64,000 bases of DNA. Origin: Betaproteobacteria bacterium. Its GTDB lineage: Bacteria > Pseudomonadota > Gammaproteobacteria > Burkholderiales > SG8-39. Made by a program: the position numbers and the translations under genes. Location: contig JACPYS010000043.1 of assembly GCA_016195915.1 (NCBI GenBank), positions 124,001-188,000 of the forward strand, written 5' to 3'. Below the pieces are notes generated by a model, which searched no databases, was not told the origin of the DNA, and saw only the letters and a list, made by a program, of their open reading frames with translations. How positions within the stretch are numbered: the first letter of the stretch is position 1; each line of letters starts with the position of its first letter. Positions 49,036 to 57,537 of the stretch are shown in pieces.

Positions 49036-49266
49036 CTACCGCTCCCGGTCCTCAAGCCGCGTCCTCTCGCCTTCGACCCGGTACTCACCCTCGATGACCA
49101 CACCCGCACCCCGCTGCGGCAGGTTCCGCCTACGCCACCACACCCAGGCCCAGACCAGCAGCGCGAGCGCGGCGACGATGGCGAGGACTACGGAGGCAAA
49201 CACGAGTGCCGCGGCAAATAACAGCAGGCCGAGCGCCGCGCCCGCGAGACGCTGCAGAATATTCAA
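49036..49266 (-). CDS. Small membrane protein of unknown function
   Basis: 76 aa. Residues ~5-45 form one long or two close membrane helices (LAGAALGLLLFAAALVFASVVLAIVAALALLVWAWVWW), followed by a basic WRRRN and a charged cytoplasmic tail. Its start overlaps the stop of the VOC gene by four bases (ATGA). No family recognised; likely an accessory membrane protein of the QmcA/NfeD cluster. Confidence 0.7.
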   Translation of the reverse strand: MNILQRLAGAALGLLLFAAALVFASVVLAIVAALALLVWAWVWWRRRNLPQRGAGVVIEGEYRVEGERTRLEDRER

Positions 49267-49652
49267 GCCGGCGCCTGCTCCAACGGGTCGAAGTCGAGTT
49301 CGACCTTGGCGCCATTCGGATCGTGGAAGAACAGCTGCCAGGTGCCATACGCGGGCAGCCGGCGCAATTCGTAGGCGAGAGCGTGCAGTTTCAGCTTGTC
49401 GACGGTCGCGGCAAGATTGCGCGCGCTGAACGCCATGTGGTCGATGACCCCCTTCACGAGATCACTTTTTTGCTTTCCCGCCACGATGTGCAGGATCGCG
49501 TCGCTGCCGCCGCGCGCGTACAGCCACGCGCCCGGGAAGGTGAAGGGCGGGCGCGCACCGGATTGCAGATCGAGGAATTCGGCGTAAAACGCCAGCGTCG
49601 CATCCAGATCGTCGGTGAGGATGGTGAAATGGTTCATCGCCGAAGCGGGCAT
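49263..49652 (-). CDS. VOC superfamily protein
   Basis: 129 aa. NHFTILTDDLDATLAFYAEFLDL is the first beta-alpha-beta module, and TWQLFFHDPNGAKVELDF the last, with the usual metal-site His (N-terminal) and Glu (C-terminal). VIDHMAFSARNLAATVDKL carries the second His. Possibly a dioxygenase or glyoxalase-like enzyme. Ten bp after the QmcA-like gene, with an ATGA overlap to the next gene. Confidence 0.85.
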   Translation of the reverse strand: MPASAMNHFTILTDDLDATLAFYAEFLDLQSGARPPFTFPGAWLYARGGSDAILHIVAGKQKSDLVKGVIDHMAFSARNLAATVDKLKLHALAYELRRLPAYGTWQLFFHDPNGAKVELDFDPLEQAPA

Positions 49653-49662
49653 GGCCAGGCTC

Positions 49663-50664
49663 CTATGATTTGACCGCCGGTTTGCCCTCGACCTTGACCC
49701 GCTCGAGCATGGTCATCGCCGAGGTGATCATGGTGGCCATGTCGCCCATGTTTCCGGGCACGATCAGCGTGTTGTTGGCGCGCGCGAGCAGCGCGAACGC
49801 GTTCACGTATTGTTCCGCCACCTTGAGGTTTGCCGCCTGCAAGCCGCCCGGCGCGTTCACCGCCTCGCCCACCGCGTGCACCGCCGCCGCGGTCGCCTCG
49901 GCAATCAGGCGGATGCGTGTCGCCTCACCCTGCGCCCGGTTGATCGCCGCCTGCTTGTCGCCCTCGGACTTGAGGACCGCCGCCTGCTTTTCGCCGTCGG
50001 CGAGGTTGATCTCCTGCTGGCGCTGGCCTTCGGACTTGGCGATCAACGCGCGCTTCTCGCGCTCGGCCGTAATCTGGGCCTGCATCGACTTGAGGATCGC
50101 TTCCGGCGGCGTCAGGCTCTTGATCTCGTAACGCAGCACCTTGATGCCCCAGTTGCGTCCGGCCTCGTCTAGCGACGCGACGATATGACGGTTGATTTCG
50201 TCGCGCGACTCGAAGGTCTTGTCGAGCTCCATCCTGCCGATCACGCTGCGCAGCGTGGTCTGCGCGAGCTGGGAAATTGCGGCGATGTAGTTGGCCGAAC
50301 CGTAGGAAGCGAGGCGCGGATCGGTGACCTGGTAGTACAGGACCCCGTCCACCGCCAGCTGGGTGTTGTCCCTGGTAATGCACACCTGCTCGGGCACGTC
50401 GAGCGGCACCTCTTTCAGCGAGTGCATGTATGCGACGCGATCGAGGAACGGGATGATCAGGTTGAGGCCGGGCTGGAGCGCGGTGAGGAACTTGCCCAGC
50501 CGCTCCACCACCCATGCGCTTTGCTGCGGGACGATGCGCACGCCCTCGACCACGAACACCACGAGGACCGCGATGAAGAAAATCCAAACCGCGAATTTCT
50601 CGGTCTGCGGAATCTGCGACGCGGCGATCGCGACGACCAGCGCAATGATCAGCTTGACGAACAT
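49663..50664 (-). CDS. qmcA: SPFH/stomatin-family membrane protein (QmcA type)
   Basis: 333 aa. N-terminal membrane helix or hairpin (LIIALVVAIAASQIP, WIFFIAVLVVFVVEGV), SPFH domain (VRIVPQQSAWVVERLGKFL, PGLNLIIPFLDRVAYMHSLKEV, QLAVDGVLYYQVTDP), then a long coiled coil (EKRALIAKSEGQRQQEINLADGE). Such proteins form large cages that scaffold the FtsH protease. An NfeD-like gene sits upstream, the usual partner. Confidence 0.9.
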   Translation of the reverse strand: MFVKLIIALVVAIAASQIPQTEKFAVWIFFIAVLVVFVVEGVRIVPQQSAWVVERLGKFLTALQPGLNLIIPFLDRVAYMHSLKEVPLDVPEQVCITRDNTQLAVDGVLYYQVTDPRLASYGSANYIAAISQLAQTTLRSVIGRMELDKTFESRDEINRHIVASLDEAGRNWGIKVLRYEIKSLTPPEAILKSMQAQITAEREKRALIAKSEGQRQQEINLADGEKQAAVLKSEGDKQAAINRAQGEATRIRLIAEATAAAVHAVGEAVNAPGGLQAANLKVAEQYVNAFALLARANNTLIVPGNMGDMATMITSAMTMLERVKVEGKPAVKS

Positions 50665-50704
50665 CTTGTCTCCTCGTTTCGAGTACTGCGTCGCGTCCCG
50701 CGCT

Positions 50705-51130
50705 TCAGGCCGGTCGCGTCTTGTTGACCGTCAGTGTATTGCCGTCGGTGGAAACGATATAGAGCATTCCACCCGCGTCGTGCGCGCTGTCACCCTCGAC
50801 ACGCGCTTCCCAGCTCGCGCCGCGGTAGCGCACACGCGCCAGGCGGGCCTCCTGGTTCACCCACTCCTCGAACGTAACGGGCTGGGCATGATCCACGGGC
50901 CGCATCTGCTCGCGCGCGTTTTTCGAGTGGTAAAGGTGCACAACATACGAGCCTGCCGCCGCAACCACGCAGGCTGCAAGCGCCTGCGCCGGGAACCCGT
51001 GCCCCAGCCAGGCCGCGGCACCGCCGCCGAACGCCGCGATGCCCAGCATCAGGAGGTAGAAGGTGCCGGTCAGCAACTCGGCAATCACCAGGCCCAGACC
51101 CGCCAGCACCCAGATCAGATAGTCGTCCAT
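50705..51130 (-). CDS. NfeD-like membrane protein
   Basis: 141 aa from ATG 51130. Membrane helices at ~5-25 and 30-70 (IWVLAGLGLVIAELLTGTFYLLMLGIAAFGGGAAAWLG), then a C-terminal OB-fold domain (ARLARVRYRGASWEARVEG, LYIVSTDGNTLTVNK). This is the short NfeD form that partners SPFH proteins. It starts the leftward group ending in the small membrane protein. Confidence 0.88.
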   Translation of the reverse strand: MDDYLIWVLAGLGLVIAELLTGTFYLLMLGIAAFGGGAAAWLGHGFPAQALAACVVAAAGSYVVHLYHSKNAREQMRPVDHAQPVTFEEWVNQEARLARVRYRGASWEARVEGDSAHDAGGMLYIVSTDGNTLTVNKTRPA

Positions 51131-51189
51131 GGGGTAATTTCGCACGCGCGGCGCCTCGGCGCAACCACCGGCGCTAGAATCGTCCGGCC

Positions 51190-51309
51190 ATGGCAATTAC
51201 CTCAGACGTCGTCGCGGCCGAACCGATCGACCTGGAAGCGCGCCCGCGCCTGGTCCGGCAATTCGCGGAGCGCCACCCTGGCCTCTCGCCCTTGCGGGTC
51301 TCGCCGTGA
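51190..51309 (+). CDS. Possible small ORF upstream of a CoA-transferase
   Basis: 39 codons from ATG 51190, ending seven bases before the CoA-transferase ATG. The peptide is unremarkable (AAEPIDLEARPRLVRQF) and no ribosome site is evident. It could be a leader peptide or chance. Confidence 0.2.
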   Translation: MAITSDVVAAEPIDLEARPRLVRQFAERHPGLSPLRVSP

Positions 51310-51316
51310 CTTTCCG

Positions 51317-52501
51317 ATGAACGCACCGCCGCTCGCCGGCATCACGGTGGTCGCGCTCGAGCAGGTGATCGCCGGGCCGTTCTGTACGCGCCAGCTTGCC
51401 GACCTCGGCGCGCGCGTGATCAAGATCGAGCGTCCCGGCGCGGGGGACCAGGCGCGTGGCTACGACAAGACCGTGAAAGGCCTGTCGTCGCATTTCGTGT
51501 GGGTAAACCGCTCCAAGGAAAGCCTCACGCTCGATCTCAAACAGGTTGCGGCAAGGGAAGTGCTGTGGAAGCTCCTTGCGCGTGCGGACGTTTTCGTGCA
51601 GAACCTCGCGCCGGGCGCGGTGCGGCGCCTGGGCTTCGGTCCGGAGGACCTTCGCGTGCGTCACCCGCGGCTTGTGGCGTGCGGTATCTCAGGCTACGGC
51701 GAGGACGGCCCGTACAGCGCGAAGAAAGCTTACGACCTGCTGGTGCAGTGCGAGACCGGATTGGTCTCGGTCACCGGGACAGCTGATGCGCCCGCCAAGG
51801 CTGGTATCCCGGTCGCCGACATCGCTGCGGCGATGTATGCGTTCTCCGGCATTCTCGCCGCCCTGTACCGGCGGCAGAATACGGGGGAAGGTGCTGCGCT
51901 CGACGTCTCGATGTTCGAGTCGCTCGGTGAATGGATGGGCTTCCCCGCCTACTTCACGGCGTACGGCGGCACCGCGCCGCCACGCGCGGGCGCATATCAC
52001 GCGACCATCGTGCCTTACGGACCGTTCAAGGCGGGCGATGGCAAAACGGTTTTCCTCGGCATCCAGAACGAGCGCGAGTTTGCGCGTTTCTGCAGCGAGA
52101 CCCTCGCGCAGCCTGATCTTCCGCGCGACGCCCGCTTCGCTACCGGATCAGCGCGCAATCAGAACCGCGCGGCGATGAACACACTTATCGAAGCGGCGTT
52201 CGCCGATCTCACGGCCGCGCAGGTGATCGAGCGGCTGGAACGCGCCGAGATTGCCAACGCGAACCTCAATGACATGCGCGCGTTCTGGGACCACCCGCAA
52301 CTGAAGGCCCGCGACCGATGGCATACGGTAAGCAGCGAGGCAGGCGAGATTGACACGCTTGCCCCGCCGATCAACCTTGCAGGCAGCGAGCCGCGCCTCG
52401 ATGCAATCCCGTCGGTCGGCCAGCACACGCGCGGGATCCTTGCCGAGTTGGGCTACCACCCGGACGAGATCGCGCAGCTTGCCGCGGCAGGCACCATCTG
52501 A
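51317..52501 (+). CDS. Class III CoA-transferase (CaiB/BaiF family)
   Basis: 394 aa from ATG 51317. LAGITVVALEQVIAGPFCTRQL, DLGARVIKIERPGAGDQARGY, SLTLDLKQVAAREVLWKLL, and the nucleophile context GEGAALDVSMFESLGEWM are all present, with the late LNDMRAFWDHPQLKARDRW segment. An isolated single-gene version, unlike the paired enzymes at 15958/17172. Converges with the DGQHR gene (stops one base apart). Confidence 0.92.
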   Translation: MNAPPLAGITVVALEQVIAGPFCTRQLADLGARVIKIERPGAGDQARGYDKTVKGLSSHFVWVNRSKESLTLDLKQVAAREVLWKLLARADVFVQNLAPGAVRRLGFGPEDLRVRHPRLVACGISGYGEDGPYSAKKAYDLLVQCETGLVSVTGTADAPAKAGIPVADIAAAMYAFSGILAALYRRQNTGEGAALDVSMFESLGEWMGFPAYFTAYGGTAPPRAGAYHATIVPYGPFKAGDGKTVFLGIQNEREFARFCSETLAQPDLPRDARFATGSARNQNRAAMNTLIEAAFADLTAAQVIERLERAEIANANLNDMRAFWDHPQLKARDRWHTVSSEAGEIDTLAPPINLAGSEPRLDAIPSVGQHTRGILAELGYHPDEIAQLAAAGTI

Positions 52502-53626
52502 TCACGCCTTCCTGCGCACGATCTCGATCGATGCGGCGCGGGCGAGTTCGCGATGCACGCGCGCCACGCGCTCGACCTCGCCCTTGGCGGCGAAACGCTC
52601 GTAAAAGCCCTCGTCGCGGAACTGGCGCACCATCTCCGACCACGGAGCGAGGCGCTGCTCCCAGCGTGCAACTCTTCCTGCTTCGGGCTCGGCGTCGCTG
52701 CGCGCGAGATCCGCGCACACGCGGATCAATGCCTTGAGGGTCACCGGGCGCGTGACCATGTAGCCATCCTTCCCCCAGATGGCGTCGCCGAATACGGCGC
52801 GCGCCGCCTTGAAGAAATCGCGCACCACGGCGTAATAGCGCGGCACCTCCTTCGAGCTTCCGCCGGCAATCTGGATGCTGCGCCAGCGGCCGCGCACCCA
52901 GCGATGCAGCTCGTTGAACAGTTCCGCCTGCAGGATCCACTTGTCGCGCTGGCTGCGCCCGCCCAGGCGGTTGATGCGATAGCGCAAGGGGCTGTCGCCC
53001 TCGCTGTAGAGTTTCTCGACTACGCGCGCCGCGAAGCGCCGGTCCGGCGCGGCAAACGAAACGCGGTCATACAGATCCACCAGGTGGCTCTTGTTGATGC
53101 GCGTCGGCGTGGAATTGATGATGACGAACATCTCGGTCGCAAAATCCTCGCTGCGACCGTCGAAAATGATGCAGGGCACGTTGATCGTCGCCGCGTCTTC
53201 GGGCCGCTCCTGCAGGTAGAAATGCAGCGCCGCGAGGCGGTGCTGGCCATCGATGATGAGGTATTTCGAAGCCGGCTCGGAGACGACACCGGCACCGTCG
53301 TTGCCGACCGCCTGGAAGCGCAGCCTTTCGGCCGTAAACAGGAGCACCGTACCGGGGATCGGCGGCTGCGTGACCGCGGTTTCGTAGAAATTGACCAGCG
53401 CCTTGACCTTGGCGCGCGAAAGAGAGCGCTGAAAAGCCTGGTCGGTGCGCTCTATGCGGGAAATGAACTGGGCGACTTCATCGTCCTCCGCGATGCGCGC
53501 CGGCGCGATCTCCTCGCTCTCGCCGTAGAATCGGCTGATGAAGCGGACCTTCGATAGCAGCTCCTTCGCCCGATAGCTCGCAAAGTAGAAAATTCCGTCT
53601 TTTTGCCGGACCTGTGTAGCGTGCAT
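52502..53626 (-). CDS. DGQHR-domain protein (DndB-like)
   Basis: 374 aa with GGGGAAG before ATG 53626. The defining KYLIIDGQHRLAALHFYL motif is near residue 140, followed by EMFVIINSTPTRINKSHLVDLYD. This fold is shared with DndB/DptB, regulators of DNA phosphorothioate modification, and with other ParB-like nucleotide-binding proteins. No dnd, restriction or other defence genes flank it, so its role here is open. Confidence 0.8.
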   Translation of the reverse strand: MHATQVRQKDGIFYFASYRAKELLSKVRFISRFYGESEEIAPARIAEDDEVAQFISRIERTDQAFQRSLSRAKVKALVNFYETAVTQPPIPGTVLLFTAERLRFQAVGNDGAGVVSEPASKYLIIDGQHRLAALHFYLQERPEDAATINVPCIIFDGRSEDFATEMFVIINSTPTRINKSHLVDLYDRVSFAAPDRRFAARVVEKLYSEGDSPLRYRINRLGGRSQRDKWILQAELFNELHRWVRGRWRSIQIAGGSSKEVPRYYAVVRDFFKAARAVFGDAIWGKDGYMVTRPVTLKALIRVCADLARSDAEPEAGRVARWEQRLAPWSEMVRQFRDEGFYERFAAKGEVERVARVHRELARAASIEIVRRKA

Positions 53627-53703
53627 GTTTTTCTTCCCCGCGTATCCCCGGAACCGGGTGAACTATACCCGAGTCTTCCATAGGGAGCCCGAACCCCGGG
53701 GGG

Positions 53704-54483
53704 TCAACCGGGGCAGGGAGGCCGCATCAGGGCCTGTAGGACGTCGCCGGTGGCGCGGTTTTGGACGAAGGCCGCCACCCCCGAATCGCCCGGCTTAGCA
53801 GTGGGCAGCAGGGCAAGGCTGGTCTTGAGCACGAGCGCTCCGCCCGCAGGGAAAGCGAAAGGCCCCGCCCACTGGCGCACCACAAAGTCGTGCCGCAGCG
53901 CCTTTCCGCGGTTTTCACCCGAACCGACGTCGCTGACCAGGCGGTTTTCATAGGCGGCAAGGTACGCGACGGAGTCTCTGATATGGGACCCATCGAGCAG
54001 TTGTGCCCTGAAGACGACCTCGAGCGTGCGCGTCCCGGCCGCTTCCAGCCTGAGTTCGAGCCGCGCGCGGGCCGCAACGCCGTTGATGCGCACTACCGCC
54101 GCATCGAATTCCTTCGTGCCCCAGCGGAGGAAATCCTGTCCCTGCAGCAGCACCTGCGGCGTGTAAACCGCCTTGGCGCGTTTCAGCTCCGCAAGGCGCC
54201 GCTGGCGGGTCGAAAACTCGCGCCTTGCATACGGGTCGTTCCAGCCAAGGTAGTTCCAGTAGTCCACGTGCAGCGCGAGCGGCACCACCCGCTCGGGTGC
54301 GTAGCCGGTCTGCAACGAAGACAGCCACCGGTCGGCTGGCGGGCAGGAATCGCAGCCTTCGGAGGTATATAGCTCGACCAGCGCAGCCGTGCGCTCGCCG
54401 CTCGCCGCCGTGCACCACGCCCCGCTCGCTGCTCCGGATGCGCCGAGCACTGCCATCGCCGCTATCGCGACAAGTCGATTCAT
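53704..54483 (-). CDS. DUF1223 thioredoxin-like periplasmic protein
   Basis: 259 aa with signal peptide ending near GAASGA. The mature protein has AALVELYTSEGCDSCPPADRWL, the DUF1223 hallmark with a C-x-x-C that could be redox-active, then VVPLALHVDYWNYLGWNDPYA and a C-terminal beta domain. Function unproven; probably a periplasmic thiol-disulfide protein. Divergent from the MFS gene. Confidence 0.88.
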   Translation of the reverse strand: MNRLVAIAAMAVLGASGAASGAWCTAASGERTAALVELYTSEGCDSCPPADRWLSSLQTGYAPERVVPLALHVDYWNYLGWNDPYARREFSTRQRRLAELKRAKAVYTPQVLLQGQDFLRWGTKEFDAAVVRINGVAARARLELRLEAAGTRTLEVVFRAQLLDGSHIRDSVAYLAAYENRLVSDVGSGENRGKALRHDFVVRQWAGPFAFPAGGALVLKTSLALLPTAKPGDSGVAAFVQNRATGDVLQALMRPPCPG

Positions 54484-54601
54484 TTCGGCTCCTACGCCCT
54501 GATGCGTCAGTCGCGGAGCATCCTCGGAAACTTACGTCGGCTGCGAAACGGCGACGCCGCGCGATTGCCGCGCGCGTGTTGCGCCGCGATAATCGTCCAC
54601 G

Positions 54602-55759
54602 GTGCCCCACCTCGCATTCTTCCTCGCCTCGTTTTCCTGGAATTTCGGGCTCGGCATGACCTATATGGTGGTGCCCCTCTACGCCCACTCCCAGGGACTC
54701 ACGGGCGTGGAAATCGGTATGCTGTTTTCGATGCCGGTATTCGGGCAGGTCGTTTTCAACCTGCTCGGGGGCGCCTGGACCGACCGCGTCGGCGGCCGCA
54801 GGATCATGCTGGCCTCCTGCTGGCTGCTTAGTGGCGGCGCCGTGGGACTCAGTTTCGCGCAAGGCTTCTGGATGCTGTTCGCCGGCCAGTTCCTGCTCGT
54901 CCTGGCGCGAGCGACCTACTGGCCTGCGACCTGGGCGCTGGCAAGCGAAATGCCCGGGGTACGCAGCGTCCAGTTGGGCCGCCTGAATTCCACCACCAAC
55001 CTCGGCCAGATCGCGGGTACGGCTTGCGCCGGTTTCATCCTTGCCGCCGCTGGCTATACACCATCGTTCCTCACCCTCGCCGCGATGGGCTTCGCGGGAT
55101 TCGTCTTCGGGCTCACCTCGCGGGAGGCACCGCGCAGGGCCGGTCACGCGCGCAGACTGTTCGCGGGGTACGCCGAGCTGCTGCGCATGCGCATCATGTT
55201 CTACGCCATGTTGTGCGCCTATCTCTCGGCGCTGCCATTCTCGCTGTCGTTTTCGTTCTATCCGCTGCTGCTCAGGGACTACGGCTTCACGGAGCAAGCC
55301 TCGGGGCTGATCATCGCACTGCGCGCCGTGGGGGCAATCGGCGCCGGACTGCTGCTCGCGCGCTTTGTGAAGTCCGGACCGGCGAGCCTTTCGCCGGTCG
55401 TCGCCGGAGTCTCGGTCGCCCTGTCAGTGGGATTGTTGCCGCTCGTCAACCACGCCGCCCCGATTGCCGCCTGGATGCTGGTCGCGGGCGTGGGCTCGAG
55501 CCTGATGACGCTCTACTTCCAGATTATGATGAGCGAAATCAGTTCGCAGGCGCAGCGCGGGTCGGCGCTTGCGCTCGGCGGCCTCGGCTGGGGCATGTCC
55601 CACCTCACGACGCCGCTTGCCATGGGTTGGCTGTCGGACAGTGTGGGCGTGGCGAGCGGGTTCTACGTCCTGGGCGCGTTCGCCCTGGTGTGGACGATCG
55701 CGATCGCGGCGCTGCGCGGCTGGGTATTTGCAGTGACCACAAGGGCGGGACGCACATGA
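54602..55759 (+). CDS. MFS transporter
   Basis: 385 aa from GTG 54602. About 12 membrane helices; loop 2-3 motif GGAWTDRVGGRRIML is the MFS A-motif (G-x3-D-x2-G-x2). Unlike many efflux pumps it has no large central loop. Substrate not readable. Its stop overlaps the ATG of a flavin monooxygenase, so transport and oxidation of the same compound are plausible. Confidence 0.88.
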   Translation: MPHLAFFLASFSWNFGLGMTYMVVPLYAHSQGLTGVEIGMLFSMPVFGQVVFNLLGGAWTDRVGGRRIMLASCWLLSGGAVGLSFAQGFWMLFAGQFLLVLARATYWPATWALASEMPGVRSVQLGRLNSTTNLGQIAGTACAGFILAAAGYTPSFLTLAAMGFAGFVFGLTSREAPRRAGHARRLFAGYAELLRMRIMFYAMLCAYLSALPFSLSFSFYPLLLRDYGFTEQASGLIIALRAVGAIGAGLLLARFVKSGPASLSPVVAGVSVALSVGLLPLVNHAAPIAAWMLVAGVGSSLMTLYFQIMMSEISSQAQRGSALALGGLGWGMSHLTTPLAMGWLSDSVGVASGFYVLGAFALVWTIAIAALRGWVFAVTTRAGRT

Positions 55760-56748
55760 GACTCTCGGTACTCGACCAGTCGCCGGTAATTTCCGGTCTC
55801 GACGCCAGGCGCGCGATCGAGGAAACCCTCTGCCTTGCGCGGCGGGTCGAGGCGCTCGGCTACCACCGCTACTGGCTCGCCGAACACCACGCCATCGCGG
55901 CGCTCGCAGACCCCTGCCCGGAAGTGCTGCTCGCTCGTCTCGGGGTGGAAACCAGGACCATGCGCATCGGCACGGGCGGCGTGCTGCTGCCCTACTACAG
56001 TGCGTTCAAAGTCGCCGAAGTATTCCGCATGCTCGAAGCGCTGTACCCCGGCAGGATCGATCTCGGCATCGGCCGGGCTCCGGGCGGCGATCAACGCACG
56101 GCCCATGCGGTCGGCGGCGGACGCTATCCCGACGCCGAGCAGTTCCCGCAGCAGGTCTGGGAACTGGTGGCGCACCTCGACGGGACGCTGCCCGAGGACC
56201 ATCCCCACCGGCGCGTGCGCTTGCAACCGGGCGTCGACACGTCGCCGCCTGTCTGGCTTCTCGGCTCGTCCGATTATTCCGGCGCACTTGCAGCGCAACT
56301 GGGCCTGCGCTTCGCCTTCGCGCATTTCATCAATGCTCGCGGCGGCGACGCCGTGACGCGCGCCTACCAGGAACGCTACCAGCCTTCGCAACGCGAGCCG
56401 CAGCCGCATGCGCTGGTATGCGTATTTGCAATCTGCGCCGAGACGGACGACGAAGCCGAGCGCCTCGCCGCCTCGGTCGACCTGCGCCGGCTGCACATGG
56501 CAACCAGCCTCGATACGCCGGTGCCGACGCTCGCGGAAGCGCTCGCGCACCGGTACACGCCGCAGGAACGGCAGTACGTTCTGGGCCAGCGCGAACGCGC
56601 CATCATCGGGGGCCCGGAGCGCTGCAAGCGGGAACTGTTCGCGCTGGCTGCGCGCTACGCCACCGACGAGGTGATGGTGCTCACCATCACCGGCGATTAC
56701 GCCAGCCGGCTGCGCTCCTACGAGTTGCTTGCAGCGGCGATTGATTAA
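55756..56748 (+). CDS. LLM-class flavin-dependent oxidoreductase (luciferase-like)
   Basis: 330 aa from ATG 55756. Family features: LSVLDQSPVISGLDARRAIEE, YHRYWLAEHHAIAALA, RIGTGGVLLPYYSAFKVAE, GRIDLGIGRAPGGD and PPVWLLGSSDYSGALAA, as in the TIM-barrel group containing YwcH/YvbT-type monooxygenases. Needs FMNH2 from a separate reductase, F420 being unlikely in this lineage. Coupled to the MFS gene by ATGA overlap; convergent with the ankyrin gene by four bases. Confidence 0.9.
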   Translation: MRLSVLDQSPVISGLDARRAIEETLCLARRVEALGYHRYWLAEHHAIAALADPCPEVLLARLGVETRTMRIGTGGVLLPYYSAFKVAEVFRMLEALYPGRIDLGIGRAPGGDQRTAHAVGGGRYPDAEQFPQQVWELVAHLDGTLPEDHPHRRVRLQPGVDTSPPVWLLGSSDYSGALAAQLGLRFAFAHFINARGGDAVTRAYQERYQPSQREPQPHALVCVFAICAETDDEAERLAASVDLRRLHMATSLDTPVPTLAEALAHRYTPQERQYVLGQRERAIIGGPERCKRELFALAARYATDEVMVLTITGDYASRLRSYELLAAAID

Positions 56749-57491
56749 CGCTCCTCCCTGCGTCGGCCGGCCTCGTCGGGCGAGAGGGTGCGCAGGTTGG
56801 TTCCGCCGGACATCTGCGCGGCGACCTCCAGCAGTCTTGCGATTGCGGCATAGCCGTGCGCCGATGCCAGGTCCTTCGCGGTACGGCCCGCACGGTTCGC
56901 CGACCACGGCTCCTTCACTCGTGGCAGAAGGAACTTCACCAGTTCCTCGCTGCCGGCATCGGCGGCGGCGTGCAACACCCCGTTGCCGGCCAGGTCGTGC
57001 GTGTTCGGATCGGCACCGCGCTCCAGCAGGAACAGTGCGGTTTTCACATTGCCGGTGAGCGCCGCCCACTGCAGAACGGATTCGCCATCATCGTTCCGCG
57101 CGCGCGGGTCGGCACCCGCGGCGACGAGCAGATCGGCGAGCGCCGGATCGTCGTGCAGCGCGGCGAGGTGCAGGGCGGTTTCGCCGGTCGCGGAGCGCGC
57201 GCGCAGGTTGGCCCCGACCCCGACCAGTGCGTGCGCCAATTCCTTCATGCCGCGCTCGACCGCGCGGTGCAGCGGGGTCTCGCCGGCGGCATTGCGAGCA
57301 TTGACGTCGACCTTGCGGCCGCGTATCAGCCCTTCGGCGAGAAGTTCCCTGCCATCGTCGATTGCCTCGAACAGCCTGGCCACGTCGGGCTCGAGCACTG
57401 CGGTTTGCCCCCACGCGAGCGGCGCGAAAGCCAGGGCGAAGACAATCACGGCGCGGCGCGCGATGAGTTTCACATGCGGCGCGAAGGGCAT
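56745..57491 (-). CDS. Ankyrin-repeat periplasmic protein
   Basis: 248 aa from ATG 57491, with a signal peptide ending near PLAWGQ. Five or so ankyrin repeats (NARNAAGETPLHRAVERGM, ARSATGETALHLAALHDD, ARNDDGESVLQWAALTG, THDLAGNGVLHAAADAG). Protein-binding scaffold; such periplasmic ankyrins often protect a partner such as catalase. The partner here is unknown. Confidence 0.85.
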   Translation of the reverse strand: MPFAPHVKLIARRAVIVFALAFAPLAWGQTAVLEPDVARLFEAIDDGRELLAEGLIRGRKVDVNARNAAGETPLHRAVERGMKELAHALVGVGANLRARSATGETALHLAALHDDPALADLLVAAGADPRARNDDGESVLQWAALTGNVKTALFLLERGADPNTHDLAGNGVLHAAADAGSEELVKFLLPRVKEPWSANRAGRTAKDLASAHGYAAIARLLEVAAQMSGGTNLRTLSPDEAGRRREER

Positions 57492-57537
57492 CGGGCGATT
57501 ATACTGACGCGAACGAAACGAACAGGGAGAAAGCGTC

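Noticed and set aside
53948-55297. 449-codon minus-strand frame across the DUF1223 and MFS genes
   Set aside because: Shadow of two well-supported genes; low-complexity Arg/Glu/His composition.
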